From Geoalkalibacter subterraneus (GTDB taxonomy: Bacteria; Desulfobacterota; Desulfuromonadia; Desulfuromonadales; Geoalkalibacteraceae), in contig NZ_CP010311.1 in the NCBI RefSeq assembly GCF_000827125.1, positions 2,294,001 through 2,358,000 of the forward strand: 64,000 nucleotides of DNA, written 5' to 3'. The translations under genes and the position numbers were made by a program. The notes below the pieces were generated by a model that saw only the letters and a program-made list of their open reading frames with translations, did no database searches and was not told the DNA's origin. This document shows, piece after piece, positions 8,082-16,879 of this stretch; within the stretch, counting starts at the first letter, position 1; each line of letters starts with the position of its first letter.

Positions 8082-8579
8082 ATGACCCAAGCCAAAATGG
8101 GCGACCGGGTAAAACTTCATTTCGTCGGGAAGCTCGACGATGGAACCATTTTCGAATCCAGCGAGGAATGCCTCGATGATGCCTGCGGGTGCGATGATCA
8201 CGCCGAATCGGATTGCGGCTGCGGGCCTCAGCCTCTGGAATTCACGATCGGCGATGGCGATGTTTTCGCCGCGATTGAACAGGCCGTCATAGGCATGGCG
8301 CCGGGCGAAAAGCGCACCGTACGCTTGAGTGCCGAAGAGGCTTTCGGCGAGAGGGACGAAGACCTGATCTTCGAGATGTCGCGGGAGGAGCTTCCCGAAG
8401 GACTCGAGCCGGAAGAAGGCGAAGTTCTCGAACTCGGGGGAGAAAGCGAAGAAGAGGAAGGGTTCCCGGTCTGGGTTGCCCAGATCACCGATGACATGAT
8501 CGTTTTTGACGGCAATCACCCTCTGGCCGGCAATGCCCTGAATTTCGACCTTGAACTTGTGGAGATCACGGGACAATAA
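8082..8579 (+). CDS. SlyD-like FKBP-type peptidyl-prolyl isomerase
   Basis: A 165-aa FKBP isomerase/chaperone of the SlyD type. The FKBP half-domain VKLHFVGKLDDGTIFESS opens the protein, and the IF (insert-in-flap) region follows AFGERDEDLIFEMSREELP, which is the SlyD signature. The substrate-binding FTIGDGDV and GMAPGEKRTVRL segments are intact. It is unusual in carrying a cysteine/histidine/acid cluster (CLDDACGCDDHAESDCGC, about residues 28-45) inside the N-terminal FKBP loop instead of the C-terminal histidine tail of E. coli SlyD. That cluster looks like a metal site (inference). AAAGAAAGGATTT precedes the start and a strong terminator follows. Confidence 0.92.
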   Translation: MTQAKMGDRVKLHFVGKLDDGTIFESSEECLDDACGCDDHAESDCGCGPQPLEFTIGDGDVFAAIEQAVIGMAPGEKRTVRLSAEEAFGERDEDLIFEMSREELPEGLEPEEGEVLELGGESEEEEGFPVWVAQITDDMIVFDGNHPLAGNALNFDLELVEITGQ

Positions 8580-8606
8580 GCCGCGGTCATTGAAGCACTG
8601 AGGTTA

Positions 8607-8651
8607 AAACCCGGGCAGAATCTGCGTGGTGCAGGTTCTGCCCGGGTTTTT
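8607..8651. terminator. Bidirectional terminator between slyD-like gene and mutM
   Basis: A long stem in which AACCCGGGCAGAA plus CTGC pairs with GCAG plus TTCTGCCCGGGTT (8607-8648), with a five-T run on the plus strand and AAAA entering it from the other side. It ends at the stop codon of the convergent mutM gene. Confidence 0.9.
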
Positions 8652-9466
8652 CATTTCTGGCAGCGGGGACAGAAAAAGCTGGAACGCTGCCCGACCACTA
8701 TTTTGCCGATCGGCTCTCCGCACGCCGGACAGGGCTGCCCCGCCCGCCCGTAAACCTTGAGTTCCTGTGCGAAGTATCCCGGCTGCCCCTGCCCGTCGAC
8801 AAAATCCCGCAGAGAGGTGCCCCCGGCTTCGATTGCGCGGGTCAGGACATCTTTGATCGCAGCGGCCAATTTTTCAGCCAGCTTTTTGGTCAAACTGCCG
8901 GCCAGGCGGTCGGGACGAAGCCCTGCCTGAAATAAAGCCTCACTGGCGTAAATATTGCCGACGCCCACCACCACCCGCGCATCCATGATGAAATTTTTCA
9001 GGGGTATTTTTCGGCTGCGTGAACGGTGCCACAGATAGGCGCCGTCAAATTTATCCTCCAGCGGCTCTGCCCCGAGATGGCTCAACAGAGGATGCTCAAG
9101 GGGATCAGCCTCCGTCCACTCAACCAGGCCGAAACGCCGCGGATCACGGTAGCGCAGGCAGATTTCGCCCTCAAAAACAAGATCGATGTGATCATGTTTT
9201 TCTGCCCTGCCTCCATCGGTCAGGATACGCAGGCTGCCCGACATACCCAGATGCCAGATCAGGGTGCCGCGCTCGGTGTAGAAAAGAAGGTACTTGCCGC
9301 GGCGACCAACTTTCTGCACGGAAGCGCCGATGCATTCGTCCTGTAAAGCCTGGGGCACAGGGCGCCGCAGACGGGATTGCCGCACCGTGGCCTGACGAAG
9401 GGTGCGTCCGATAAGATGGGGCGCAAGTCCCCGTCGGATCGTCTCGACTTCCGGCAATTCAGGCAC
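8651..9466 (-). CDS. mutM: Formamidopyrimidine-DNA glycosylase
   Basis: A 271-aa bifunctional DNA glycosylase/AP lyase that excises 8-oxoguanine and Fapy lesions. The N-terminus after fMet removal is PELPEVETIRRGL, giving catalytic Pro1 and Glu2. The catalytic beta-elimination lysine is in GRRGKYLLF (residue 58 of the precursor). A helix-two-turn-helix contains GVGNIYASEALF. The C-terminal zinc finger has four cysteines (CPACGEPIG...FFCPRC). The start is GTG at 9466 with GGAGGG upstream, giving the exact family N-terminus. It is the last gene of the minus-strand cluster that begins near 16.6 kb. Confidence 0.97.
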   Translation of the reverse strand: MPELPEVETIRRGLAPHLIGRTLRQATVRQSRLRRPVPQALQDECIGASVQKVGRRGKYLLFYTERGTLIWHLGMSGSLRILTDGGRAEKHDHIDLVFEGEICLRYRDPRRFGLVEWTEADPLEHPLLSHLGAEPLEDKFDGAYLWHRSRSRKIPLKNFIMDARVVVGVGNIYASEALFQAGLRPDRLAGSLTKKLAEKLAAAIKDVLTRAIEAGGTSLRDFVDGQGQPGYFAQELKVYGRAGQPCPACGEPIGKIVVGQRSSFFCPRCQK

Positions 9467-9490
9467 AACAAGCCCTCCACCCGCTGCGCA

Positions 9491-9949
9491 TCAGAAAAAA
9501 ACCTTATCGGTGAGGCGCTTAAAATCGCTGAAGTCGATCTCAGATGGATCGCCCGGGAAATCATCCTTCAGCATTTTCTGACTGCTGTGATACCGCCAAC
9601 CCTGTGAGGTCGAGAAGAAGCGGCCCATTTCAACGGATTCAACCACTTCATCCGCAAGCTCGACGCTCTGGTGAAAGATCAGGTGATATTCTTCAGAGCT
9701 GAGCTGGCGTTCACGCAGAACGACGCACCGTCGGATTTTGAAATCCCGGCGCAGATGATTCCAGGCGTAGCGGATATATTCGTCACGTTCTGGAAATTGA
9801 GCGCGGAAAAAGGAATCCGGGTGGTAGCTGTCGTAGATCAGGCCGAACTCACCGAGACGGAAAGCTCTGACACGCAGTTCGATAATCTCGGCCGGAGCAG
9901 CCTTGTCCAGGGGGTTATCGGGGCTTGAATTGTTTTGAGAATCGGTCAT
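9491..9949 (-). CDS. YchJ-like NTF2-fold protein of unknown function
   Basis: A 152-aa protein. After a polar N-terminus (1-25), the segment LRVRAFRLGEFGLIYDSYHPDSFFRAQFP, then ERDEYIRYAW, and the late segment VEMGRFFSTSQGWRYHSSQKM give the order of elements seen in the YchJ/UPF0225 NTF2-like domain. The cysteine-rich SEC-C zinc motifs that flank YchJ in other bacteria are missing. It sits between the ABC permease (10 nt upstream) and mutM (24 nt downstream) and is probably co-transcribed. The family call is by pattern only; function is unknown. Confidence 0.55.
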   Translation of the reverse strand: MTDSQNNSSPDNPLDKAAPAEIIELRVRAFRLGEFGLIYDSYHPDSFFRAQFPERDEYIRYAWNHLRRDFKIRRCVVLRERQLSSEEYHLIFHQSVELADEVVESVEMGRFFSTSQGWRYHSSQKMLKDDFPGDPSEIDFSDFKRLTDKVFF

Positions 9950-9959
9950 TGCTTACAGC

Positions 9960-10829
9960 TCATTGTTTCAGGCGTGGATCGAGGGCATCGCGGATCCCCT
10001 CGCCCAACAGGTTGTATCCGAGAACAGTCAACAGGATGGCCATTCCGGGGAAAACAGAAAGCCACCACGCCGTTCCAAGAGTTTGCTTGCCGGTAATCAG
10101 CATGTTGCCCCAGGATGGGGTTGGAGGCTGTACACCGATGCCGAGAAACGACAGGGCGCTCTCGGTCAGAATCGCACCGGCCACGCCCAGAGTCGCCGAA
10201 ACCAGCACCGGCGAGAGGGCATTGGGCAGGATATGACGAAAGATAATGCGTCCATCCGATGCGCCGAGTGCCTTGGCGGCAACCACGAAATCACGCTCCC
10301 GCAGGGAGAGAAATTCAGCCCGTACCAGCCGCGCCACACCCATCCAGCTGGTGAGGCCGATAATGATCATGATGTTCCAGATGGAGGGTTCGAGAAAAGC
10401 GATCACCGCCAGGATAAGAAAAAACGTCGGGAAACACAGCATGATATCAACAAACCGCATGATGAGGCTGTCCACCCACCGCCCGTAATACCCGGACAGA
10501 GCGCCGAGAAACACCCCGATCAATGTGGCCAGCCCGACTGCGACGAATCCCACCAGCAGTGAAATCCGTGCGCCATAAAGAATGCGCGCCAGAACATCAC
10601 GCCCCAGGTCATCGGTTCCCAGAGGATGAGCGAGGCTCGGCGGTTCCAACTGGCGCACCACCTCGATGGCGGCAGGGTCGTGCCACAACGGGGCAATCGC
10701 CGCCAGCGCGAACATGAACAGCACAATGCCGGTGCCCGTCAGCGCCATGCGATTGCGCCTGAAACGCGGCCAGAAGACATCGCGCAGAAATGAGGCTTCC
10801 CCCTTGGCAACAGGTGCGCGGCCGGTCAT
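9960..10829 (-). CDS. Peptide/nickel-type ABC transporter permease (DppC/OppC family)
   Basis: A 289-aa inner-membrane permease with six predicted transmembrane segments. The N-terminal OppC_N segment FRRNRMALTGTGIVLFMFAL precedes the BPD_transp_1 domain (about 85-285). The EAA loop, which contacts the ATPase, reads FVVAAKALGASDGRIIFRHILPN. Its start overlaps the stop of the GspE-N gene by 4 nt (ATGA), implying translational coupling. With the DppB-like permease and the binding lipoprotein it would form an importer of peptides or related solutes, but no ATPase genes are present in this cluster. Confidence 0.93.
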   Translation of the reverse strand: MTGRAPVAKGEASFLRDVFWPRFRRNRMALTGTGIVLFMFALAAIAPLWHDPAAIEVVRQLEPPSLAHPLGTDDLGRDVLARILYGARISLLVGFVAVGLATLIGVFLGALSGYYGRWVDSLIMRFVDIMLCFPTFFLILAVIAFLEPSIWNIMIIIGLTSWMGVARLVRAEFLSLRERDFVVAAKALGASDGRIIFRHILPNALSPVLVSATLGVAGAILTESALSFLGIGVQPPTPSWGNMLITGKQTLGTAWWLSVFPGMAILLTVLGYNLLGEGIRDALDPRLKQ

Positions 10830-11437
10830 CGCAGTTTTTCAACCTCCTCTCGTGACAGGATTCCCTTACGAAGCAGCAGATCGATCAGCCGCTGCAAACG
10901 GTCCGCTGCCGAACCTTTCTCTTCCCTTCCCTGTTTCGGCGTCGCATCATCGCTCTGCAGAATATCATCCAGGGCCTGCGCCAGGCTCTGTTCATCATCA
11001 TTGCTCAGGGCAGGATAATAACGATCGATCGCATCCCGAATGCCTTTCTCCGTTTCCAGCGCAGGACGGACGCGGCAGCCGGTAATTGCCTCTAGCTCGT
11101 CGATAAGTTCCGGATTGGTCGGGTCGCTCATGGCCACCAGCAGATAAACGGTTCCCCCCGACTGCTTGCGGGCCACCGGGATCACGTTGTGCTGCCGCGC
11201 CTTCTGTTCCGGCAGGCAGGCAAACACCTCTTCAGCAATGCGCCGCTGTCCGACATCGACACGCATGAGCTTGAGCTGTTCCGCAAGAAAATCGAGCAGC
11301 GTCTCTTCCGAAATATACTTGAGGGTAATCAGCGCCGAACCGAGGCGGCCGCCGCTGTTGCGCTGATAAGACAGGGCCGAATTGAGCTGAAAACTATCAA
11401 TCAGCCCGGCCTCCTTGAGCATTTCCCCCAGTTTCAT
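10826..11437 (-). CDS. Stand-alone GspE/PilB N-terminal domain protein
   Basis: A 203-aa protein built around the T2SSE_N (MshEN-like) domain that normally sits at the N-terminus of type II secretion and type IV pilus ATPases. The opening MKLGEMLKEAGLIDSFQLNSALSYQ and the later IPVARKQSGGTVYLLVAMSDPTN block are typical. No Walker ATPase domain follows; the C-terminus is a short charged tail ending LLRKGILSREEVEKLR. The ATG at 11437 is chosen from the family N-terminus; an in-frame ATG at 11485 would add 16 arginine-rich residues. It lies between two ABC permease genes. Such domains can bind c-di-GMP in some proteins, which is not shown here. Confidence 0.8.
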   Translation of the reverse strand: MKLGEMLKEAGLIDSFQLNSALSYQRNSGGRLGSALITLKYISEETLLDFLAEQLKLMRVDVGQRRIAEEVFACLPEQKARQHNVIPVARKQSGGTVYLLVAMSDPTNPELIDELEAITGCRVRPALETEKGIRDAIDRYYPALSNDDEQSLAQALDDILQSDDATPKQGREEKGSAADRLQRLIDLLLRKGILSREEVEKLR

Positions 11438-11499
11438 CCCTTTTCTCGGTCGTAGCACGGTCGCTCCCCTTATCCGGCCTCTCATCCTGCCGAATCGTC

Positions 11500-12474
11500 T
11501 CAGTTGTTGCGGATGCGCGGGTCAGCCAGCGCATAGCTGACATCAGCAATCAGGTTGCCGATCAGAGTCAGGATCGCCCCCATCACCAAAACTCCCATAA
11601 TGACCGGATAATCACGCATCATCACACTGTCGAAAAATAATTTTCCCATTCCGGGAATCGCAAAAATTGTCTCGAAAATAACGCTGCCGCCGATGAGTCC
11701 TGGCACCGAAAGCCCCAGAATCGTAATCACGGGCAGCAGTGCGTTGCGTAACGCGTGACGGTAAATCACCGTCCGCTCAGAAAGCCCCTTGGCCCGGGCG
11801 GTCAGAATATAGTCCTGCCGGATGACATCAAGCATATTGGAGCGCATATAGCGCGAAAAGCCCGCCAATCCGCCAAATGCGGAGACCAGGACCGGAAGAA
11901 TCAGATGGTGAACGATGTCCCAGACCTGTGCAGCGGGACTCAAATAATCAAACCCCAGGGACTTGATGCCCGAGATGGGGAAAACTCCAAGGCGCGCGCC
12001 CAGAAAATCCATCAACAGAAGAGCAAGCCAGAATGAAGGCGTGGCAAAACCGACGAAAACGAAAATAGTGGTGGCGCGGTCAAACAGGCTGTTGCGCTTA
12101 ACCGCCGATAGGACGCCGATCGGGGTGGCCACCAGAAGAATCAGCACAATGGACAAAACATTGATCGCGATAGTCACCGGCAGTCTTTCGGCAATTTTTT
12201 CTGCCACCGGTCGCCGGTCCTGAGAAAAGGAGTTACCGAAATCAAGCCGGGCCAGCCGGCTGAGCCACAGCCCGTACTGAGTCAACAGCGGCTTGTCCAG
12301 ATCATACTGAGAGCGCAGCCGCTGCTTAAGCTCGACGCTCGCTTCAGGGTTGAGCTCAGTCTGCAGATCGGTCGGCTCGCCTGGTGCCAGATGGATCACA
12401 ACGAAGGAAATAAGTGTGATCCCCAGCAACAGGGGCACCATCATCAGCAGGCGGCGAGCGAGATAATGCAGCAT
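11500..12474 (-). CDS. Peptide/nickel-type ABC transporter permease (DppB/OppB family)
   Basis: A 324-aa inner-membrane permease. The N-terminus [34 protein letters not shown] is the standard DppB opening, and the EAA loop [24 protein letters not shown] is intact. The BPD_transp_1 domain covers about residues 95-320. The ATG at 12474 sits behind TAGGATC and starts 18 nt after the binding-protein stop; the longer open frame from 12531 would overlap that gene. It would pair with the DppC-like permease, although the GspE-N gene separates them. Confidence 0.95.
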   Translation of the reverse strand: MLHYLARRLLMMVPLLLGITLISFVVIHLAPGEPTDLQTELNPEASVELKQRLRSQYDLDKPLLTQYGLWLSRLARLDFGNSFSQDRRPVAEKIAERLPVTIAINVLSIVLILLVATPIGVLSAVKRNSLFDRATTIFVFVGFATPSFWLALLLMDFLGARLGVFPISGIKSLGFDYLSPAAQVWDIVHHLILPVLVSAFGGLAGFSRYMRSNMLDVIRQDYILTARAKGLSERTVIYRHALRNALLPVITILGLSVPGLIGGSVIFETIFAIPGMGKLFFDSVMMRDYPVIMGVLVMGAILTLIGNLIADVSYALADPRIRNN

Positions 12475-12491
12475 GATCCTATCCCAGTCTC

Positions 12492-14111
12492 TTAGCGGGT
12501 GTATTTGCGCAGTGCCTGCGGCACATACCATCGGATGAAATTATGCGTGATCCCCGCAGGTGCCGGCTCGATGCCATGCACACGGGCCGCAACCGCAGGG
12601 AGTGCATCAGGGACAAAAAGAAAAACATAAGGTTGTTCCTCCGCCAGGATTTCCTGGAACCGGTCATAGTAGGCCTTGCGCTGCTCCTGATCAAGGGTGC
12701 GCCGCCCCTTTTCCAGCAGTTCATCGACTTCGGCATTCTGAAAATTGATGAAATTAAGTTCCCCCGGGCGCGTCTTGCTGGAGTGCCAGACATTATAACC
12801 GTCCGGGTCCATGGGGATATTCCACCCCATGATCAATGCATCGAAATCACCGGGGTTGATAAATTCCTTGAGAAAGCTGGCCCACTCCACAACCCTGAGC
12901 TTGACGTCGATGCCGATATCGGCCAGACGCCGCTGAATGATTTCGCCCGCCTTGATCCGTGAATCATTGCCCTGATTGGTCATGAGGACAAAAGAAAAAT
13001 CACGACCGTCTTTCTCCACCACGCCATCCCCGTCGCTGTCGCGCCAGCCGGCTTCAGCCAGCAGGGTTCGAGCCTGTTCCGGGTCATAAGCATAGCGTCT
13101 GACATCGGGATTATAGGGCCAGGTGCCCGGCTTGTAGGGGCCCGTGGCAATCTGCCCGAGGCCTAGAAGTACGCCGTCGACGATCTCCTGTTTGTTGATG
13201 GCGTGAGCAAAGGCCTGCCTCACCCGCTTATCCTGAAAAAGCGGGCGCCTCAGATTGAACCCCAGGTAGGTATAGCCAAAGGCAGGGTAGCGATATTTGT
13301 TGAAATTTCGCTTGAAAGCCGGCGTCTCCGTCTGTCGGGCGTACTGGATCGGGGTCAGGTCCATCATGTCAAGGCCGCCCGACTGCAGTTCAAGAAACAT
13401 CGTGGATGGATCAGGGATGAAACGATACACCACTCTCTGGATGAAGGGCTCCCCCTCGAAATAATCTGGATTGGCCTTCAGTTCGATTTTTTCTCCAGTC
13501 TTCCACTCGACGAACCTGTAAGGGCCGGTCCCGACAGGTGAGCGTGACAGGGGACTTGCCGTCACGTCCTGCCCTTCCAGCAGATGGCGGGGGTGAATGC
13601 CCACCCCCCAGCTGATCAGGGCCGAGGCCAGCGGCTTTTCATAATGAACGCGAAATGTATGTGCATCCGGTGTCTCGGCTTTTGAAACCTGCATGTAGCG
13701 CTCGGCATACGCTGTCGGCGTATCGGGATCAACAAGAAGCTGATAGGTGAAAAGCACATCAGCGGAGGTAAAAGGTGTCCCGTCGTGCCAGCGCACCCCT
13801 TCACGCAAATGAAAGGTGATGGTCCGCCCGTCATCAGAGATTTCCCAGGAATGAGCCAGTTCGCCTTCAATGTTCAGATCCTTGTCGTAGCGCACCAGTC
13901 CGTTGTAAACCAGACCATTGATCGCTGACGACGCACCATCGGATGCGATAGCCGGAATCAGATTGCTCGGCTCTCCGATGGTTCCCTGAATCAGGGTTCC
14001 GCCAGGGGCGGGTACGGTCGAAATGCTTTTATCCGCAGCCTGCTCAACAGGCGCTTGCTCACAACCGCAGAGCAGCCCCAGCAATAACAGGCATATAAAC
14101 GGAAATGACAT
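12492..14111 (-). CDS. Peptide-type ABC transporter substrate-binding lipoprotein (SBP_bac_5)
   Basis: A 539-aa extracytoplasmic solute-binding protein of family 5 (dipeptide/oligopeptide/nickel). The lipoprotein signal ends LLCGC at residue 16. The binding fold starts at [23 protein letters not shown] and includes the family motifs [29 protein letters not shown] and [18 protein letters not shown]. The late segment [17 protein letters not shown] is also typical. AAGGAG precedes the ATG. The ligand cannot be predicted. It lies upstream of dppB in the same operon, 30 nt after the DUF4292-like lipoprotein gene. Confidence 0.95.
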   Translation of the reverse strand: MSFPFICLLLLGLLCGCEQAPVEQAADKSISTVPAPGGTLIQGTIGEPSNLIPAIASDGASSAINGLVYNGLVRYDKDLNIEGELAHSWEISDDGRTITFHLREGVRWHDGTPFTSADVLFTYQLLVDPDTPTAYAERYMQVSKAETPDAHTFRVHYEKPLASALISWGVGIHPRHLLEGQDVTASPLSRSPVGTGPYRFVEWKTGEKIELKANPDYFEGEPFIQRVVYRFIPDPSTMFLELQSGGLDMMDLTPIQYARQTETPAFKRNFNKYRYPAFGYTYLGFNLRRPLFQDKRVRQAFAHAINKQEIVDGVLLGLGQIATGPYKPGTWPYNPDVRRYAYDPEQARTLLAEAGWRDSDGDGVVEKDGRDFSFVLMTNQGNDSRIKAGEIIQRRLADIGIDVKLRVVEWASFLKEFINPGDFDALIMGWNIPMDPDGYNVWHSSKTRPGELNFINFQNAEVDELLEKGRRTLDQEQRKAYYDRFQEILAEEQPYVFLFVPDALPAVAARVHGIEPAPAGITHNFIRWYVPQALRKYTR

Positions 14112-14141
14112 CGATAATTCTCCTTACAATGACTTACATGT

Positions 14142-14921
14142 TCAAGGGAAAGGCAGGACTCTGACCCCGTCTGGAGGTGTCAGAGAGAACCGTTTCTCCG
14201 GAATATCGGGGTTGATTTCAGGTTCCCGGAATGAGAGCGATACGTTGGTTCGGTAAAAAGGCATATCGATCTCGATGGAAAGCGGAAAGGCGGGGCCGGA
14301 TTCGGTAAAATTATCGTACTCAATCTGGAATTGCAGCTCATCATCGACAAAATAGCCCGTCTGCAGCATCCGCAGGCGATCATCGAACAACAGCGCCTGC
14401 CGCACCCCGTTATCTGCAAGCAGATCGAGGCGATACCCTGCCCCTTCAAGCGCTGCTCTGCGGACCTGGAAATCAATCATCAACGGATCATAGAGCATGA
14501 TATGAACCAGATCGGTCAACCGCAAGGGAATCGGGATAAATCGCTGAAGGTTTTCAAGATCAGGTTCCCCGCGGTAAAACCTTCCCTTGCTCGGGATATA
14601 GGCATCAAGCTGCCGGCCGTTGGCCGCCGTCATCAACAGCGGGTTGCCGAAAGGGCTCAGCACTTCGGCACGAAACCGGTCGGGTTTCTGCACGAACAGC
14701 ACCTGATTGGCGTTGATGTTCCGCTCGGGATGACTGATGCGAACCTTGGCCATGCCGCTGAGACTGTTAAAAGCGCCGGCCTGGGCTTCGATCCGCGCAA
14801 GCAGTCGATCCGCCATCCGTTCGGGTGATTCGATCGGGGCGACAGGGGGTCGCGAAGGCGGCGCAACCGGAGCGCAGCTGCTCAAAAATACGAGCCCAAT
14901 CAACAGTATAAGAAATTTCAC
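14142..14921 (-). CDS. LolA/LolB-fold DUF4292-like lipoprotein
   Basis: A 259-aa lipoprotein with the lipobox LSSC at residues 13-16. After a proline-rich linker, the region from about 35 has a LolA/LolB-like concave beta-sheet pattern (FNSLSGMAKVRISHPERNINANQVLFVQKPDRFRAEVLSPFG), matching DUF4292-type proteins. It probably works at the outer membrane, perhaps on lipoproteins or glycolipids (inference). The start is GTG overlapping the TPR gene stop by 4 nt, with GGAGG ideally placed, so the two are translationally coupled. Confidence 0.8.
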   Translation of the reverse strand: MKFLILLIGLVFLSSCAPVAPPSRPPVAPIESPERMADRLLARIEAQAGAFNSLSGMAKVRISHPERNINANQVLFVQKPDRFRAEVLSPFGNPLLMTAANGRQLDAYIPSKGRFYRGEPDLENLQRFIPIPLRLTDLVHIMLYDPLMIDFQVRRAALEGAGYRLDLLADNGVRQALLFDDRLRMLQTGYFVDDELQFQIEYDNFTESGPAFPLSIEIDMPFYRTNVSLSFREPEINPDIPEKRFSLTPPDGVRVLPFP

Positions 14922-16648
14922 AATCCCTCCGGGGACAACTGATTCAGTTTTTCCCGCACCTGTTCGGCAGCGGGATCAATATCCAACGCACGCTGATAGG
15001 CTTGCTTCGCCTTTTCGAATTCCCCCAGGGTCTCCCACACCTCGCCAAGATGTTCCCACACAACGGGGTCTCCGGGGAGTTCACGGGAGGCTCGTTCCAG
15101 GTGCCGCAGCGCTTCACGCGGCTGGTCGAGACGGTAGTATATCCAGCCCACCGTATCGTGAATATAACCGAGATTTTTAAGAGAGAGCGCCTTTAAACCC
15201 AACTCAAGAGCTTCTTCAAGGTTCTGTTCAGTTTCGGCAAAATGGTAAGCCAGATAATTCAGCGCATCGGCATGATCGGGCTGGTCTTGAAGAGCCTGGC
15301 GCATTTCGTCAACGGCCTGCTCCCATTGTTCAAGCTTTCCGTAAAGGATGCCGATGCGATAGGAGAACTCCGCCTGGGCGCTCGAGGTGGTCTGCCGCCC
15401 CTGCTGTAATCGTCTGATCGCCTCCTCGTAATGGCCCTGTTCCTCCAGAAGCGATGCCAGGTAGATATAATACTGGTGGCGATCCGGCGCTTTCTCAACC
15501 GCTTCTTCCAACCGCAGGCGGGCAAGATCATTTTCACCAAGCCGCTGATGAAGGTAGCTCAGGTGAACCAATGCATCGGGATAGAGAACGGACTCCGGTG
15601 ACACCCGGCTGAATGCGTCGATTGCATCCTCCCAACGCTGCTGCTCCTCAAGGGCAGATCCCAGATGGTACAGACTTTGGGAATGATCTGGTTTGTGCCG
15701 AAGAATCTCTCTAAAAGTGGATTCGGCAGCCTCCCAATTGCCCTGCTCCATCTCGATCAACCCCAGCTTGCGCATGGACTCGAGATGATCGGGGGACTGA
15801 GCCAGCATCCATTCAAGTTCCTGCCGCGCATCATTGAGTCGCCCCTGCCGAAGGAGGATTTCGACAAGCTGGTGGCGGACCTCGAACTGGCCGCTTTCAT
15901 CCTTCAGACCTTGTCGCAGAACTTTTTCTGCTTCATCGCTGCGCCCCGATTCCATAAGCATTTCGGCCCATTCCCCATAGGTCTGAAAGAGATCGGGATG
16001 GCGTTTCAGGAGGTCCTGATATACAAGAGACGCGGACGAAACCAATCCGATTTCCCGATAGATGCGCGCCAGAGCCAAACGCGCATTGATTGTATCGGGG
16101 TCACGGGCAAGAATTCGCTTGAGGAGATCGGTCGCTTTTTCACTCTGCCCTGTCTGAACATAGGTCACGGCAAGATTGACTGCGACCTCTTCATGCTCCG
16201 GCTGCAGCTCAAGGACCCTTTCCATATGAGTGACCGCCTCAGAAAGACGCCCTCGCCGCATCTGGATATCTCCCAGAAGCATATGCGCCAGGACATTGTC
16301 CGGATCACGCACAAGAGCATCCTCGGCTGCCCGCACTGCCTTTTCAATTTCACCACGCCGCAGATGCAGGTGTGCGAGGTCAACCAGCACCTCGGAGTGT
16401 TCGTCGTCGAGGTCAGCCGCTTTTTCAAGGAAAACTGCAGCGGACTCCAGGTCGCCGGTTTTTTCTGCGTAGCGCCCTTTGAGATAGGCAGCAAAACCAC
16501 GTGCACTACGATCATCCGTGCGAAGCCGGTGCTGAAAATCCTTCTGGGACGCTGTCGCCAGCGGGCCTGCCTGTTCATTTCCAGTGACCGTACCGAAACA
16601 CCCGGTCAGTAAAAAAAACAGCAACCCGAACGTTGCGCTTTTAATCAT
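14918..16648 (-). CDS. Multi-TPR lipoprotein
   Basis: A 576-aa protein with a lipoprotein signal (LLFFLLTGCFG, lipobox cysteine at about residue 17) followed by about 14 tetratricopeptide repeats covering 45-570. Repeats such as AAVFLEKAADLDDEHSEVLVDLAHLHLRRGE and NLAVTYVQTGQSEKATDLLKRIL follow the W-LG-Y-A-F-A-P pattern. It is likely a periplasm- or outer-membrane-facing scaffold. The ATG at 16648 follows GGCGGGGATC and starts the signal peptide; the longer frame from 16711 adds a non-signal leader. It is the first gene of the minus-strand cluster down to mutM, which suggests envelope-linked work for the set. Confidence 0.88.
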   Translation of the reverse strand: MIKSATFGLLFFLLTGCFGTVTGNEQAGPLATASQKDFQHRLRTDDRSARGFAAYLKGRYAEKTGDLESAAVFLEKAADLDDEHSEVLVDLAHLHLRRGEIEKAVRAAEDALVRDPDNVLAHMLLGDIQMRRGRLSEAVTHMERVLELQPEHEEVAVNLAVTYVQTGQSEKATDLLKRILARDPDTINARLALARIYREIGLVSSASLVYQDLLKRHPDLFQTYGEWAEMLMESGRSDEAEKVLRQGLKDESGQFEVRHQLVEILLRQGRLNDARQELEWMLAQSPDHLESMRKLGLIEMEQGNWEAAESTFREILRHKPDHSQSLYHLGSALEEQQRWEDAIDAFSRVSPESVLYPDALVHLSYLHQRLGENDLARLRLEEAVEKAPDRHQYYIYLASLLEEQGHYEEAIRRLQQGRQTTSSAQAEFSYRIGILYGKLEQWEQAVDEMRQALQDQPDHADALNYLAYHFAETEQNLEEALELGLKALSLKNLGYIHDTVGWIYYRLDQPREALRHLERASRELPGDPVVWEHLGEVWETLGEFEKAKQAYQRALDIDPAAEQVREKLNQLSPEGL

Positions 16649-16879
16649 GATCCCCGCCTTCGTTATGGGGGTCGAAACAATATCGTTTACCCCTCTGAAT
16701 ATCCGAGTCACTATACGTCAGGGGTCACAGACCGGTCAAATTCTTTCCCCCGGTCCGCCCCGGCTTTACACACCCCATCACTATGCTAAAGTTCTAAAGT
16801 AATTTCGCTGCTTATACGCACTTTATCGGAAATTCGTCGGTTGCCCCGCGGGGATCGACCCAGCAATTATGGAAAGAGC

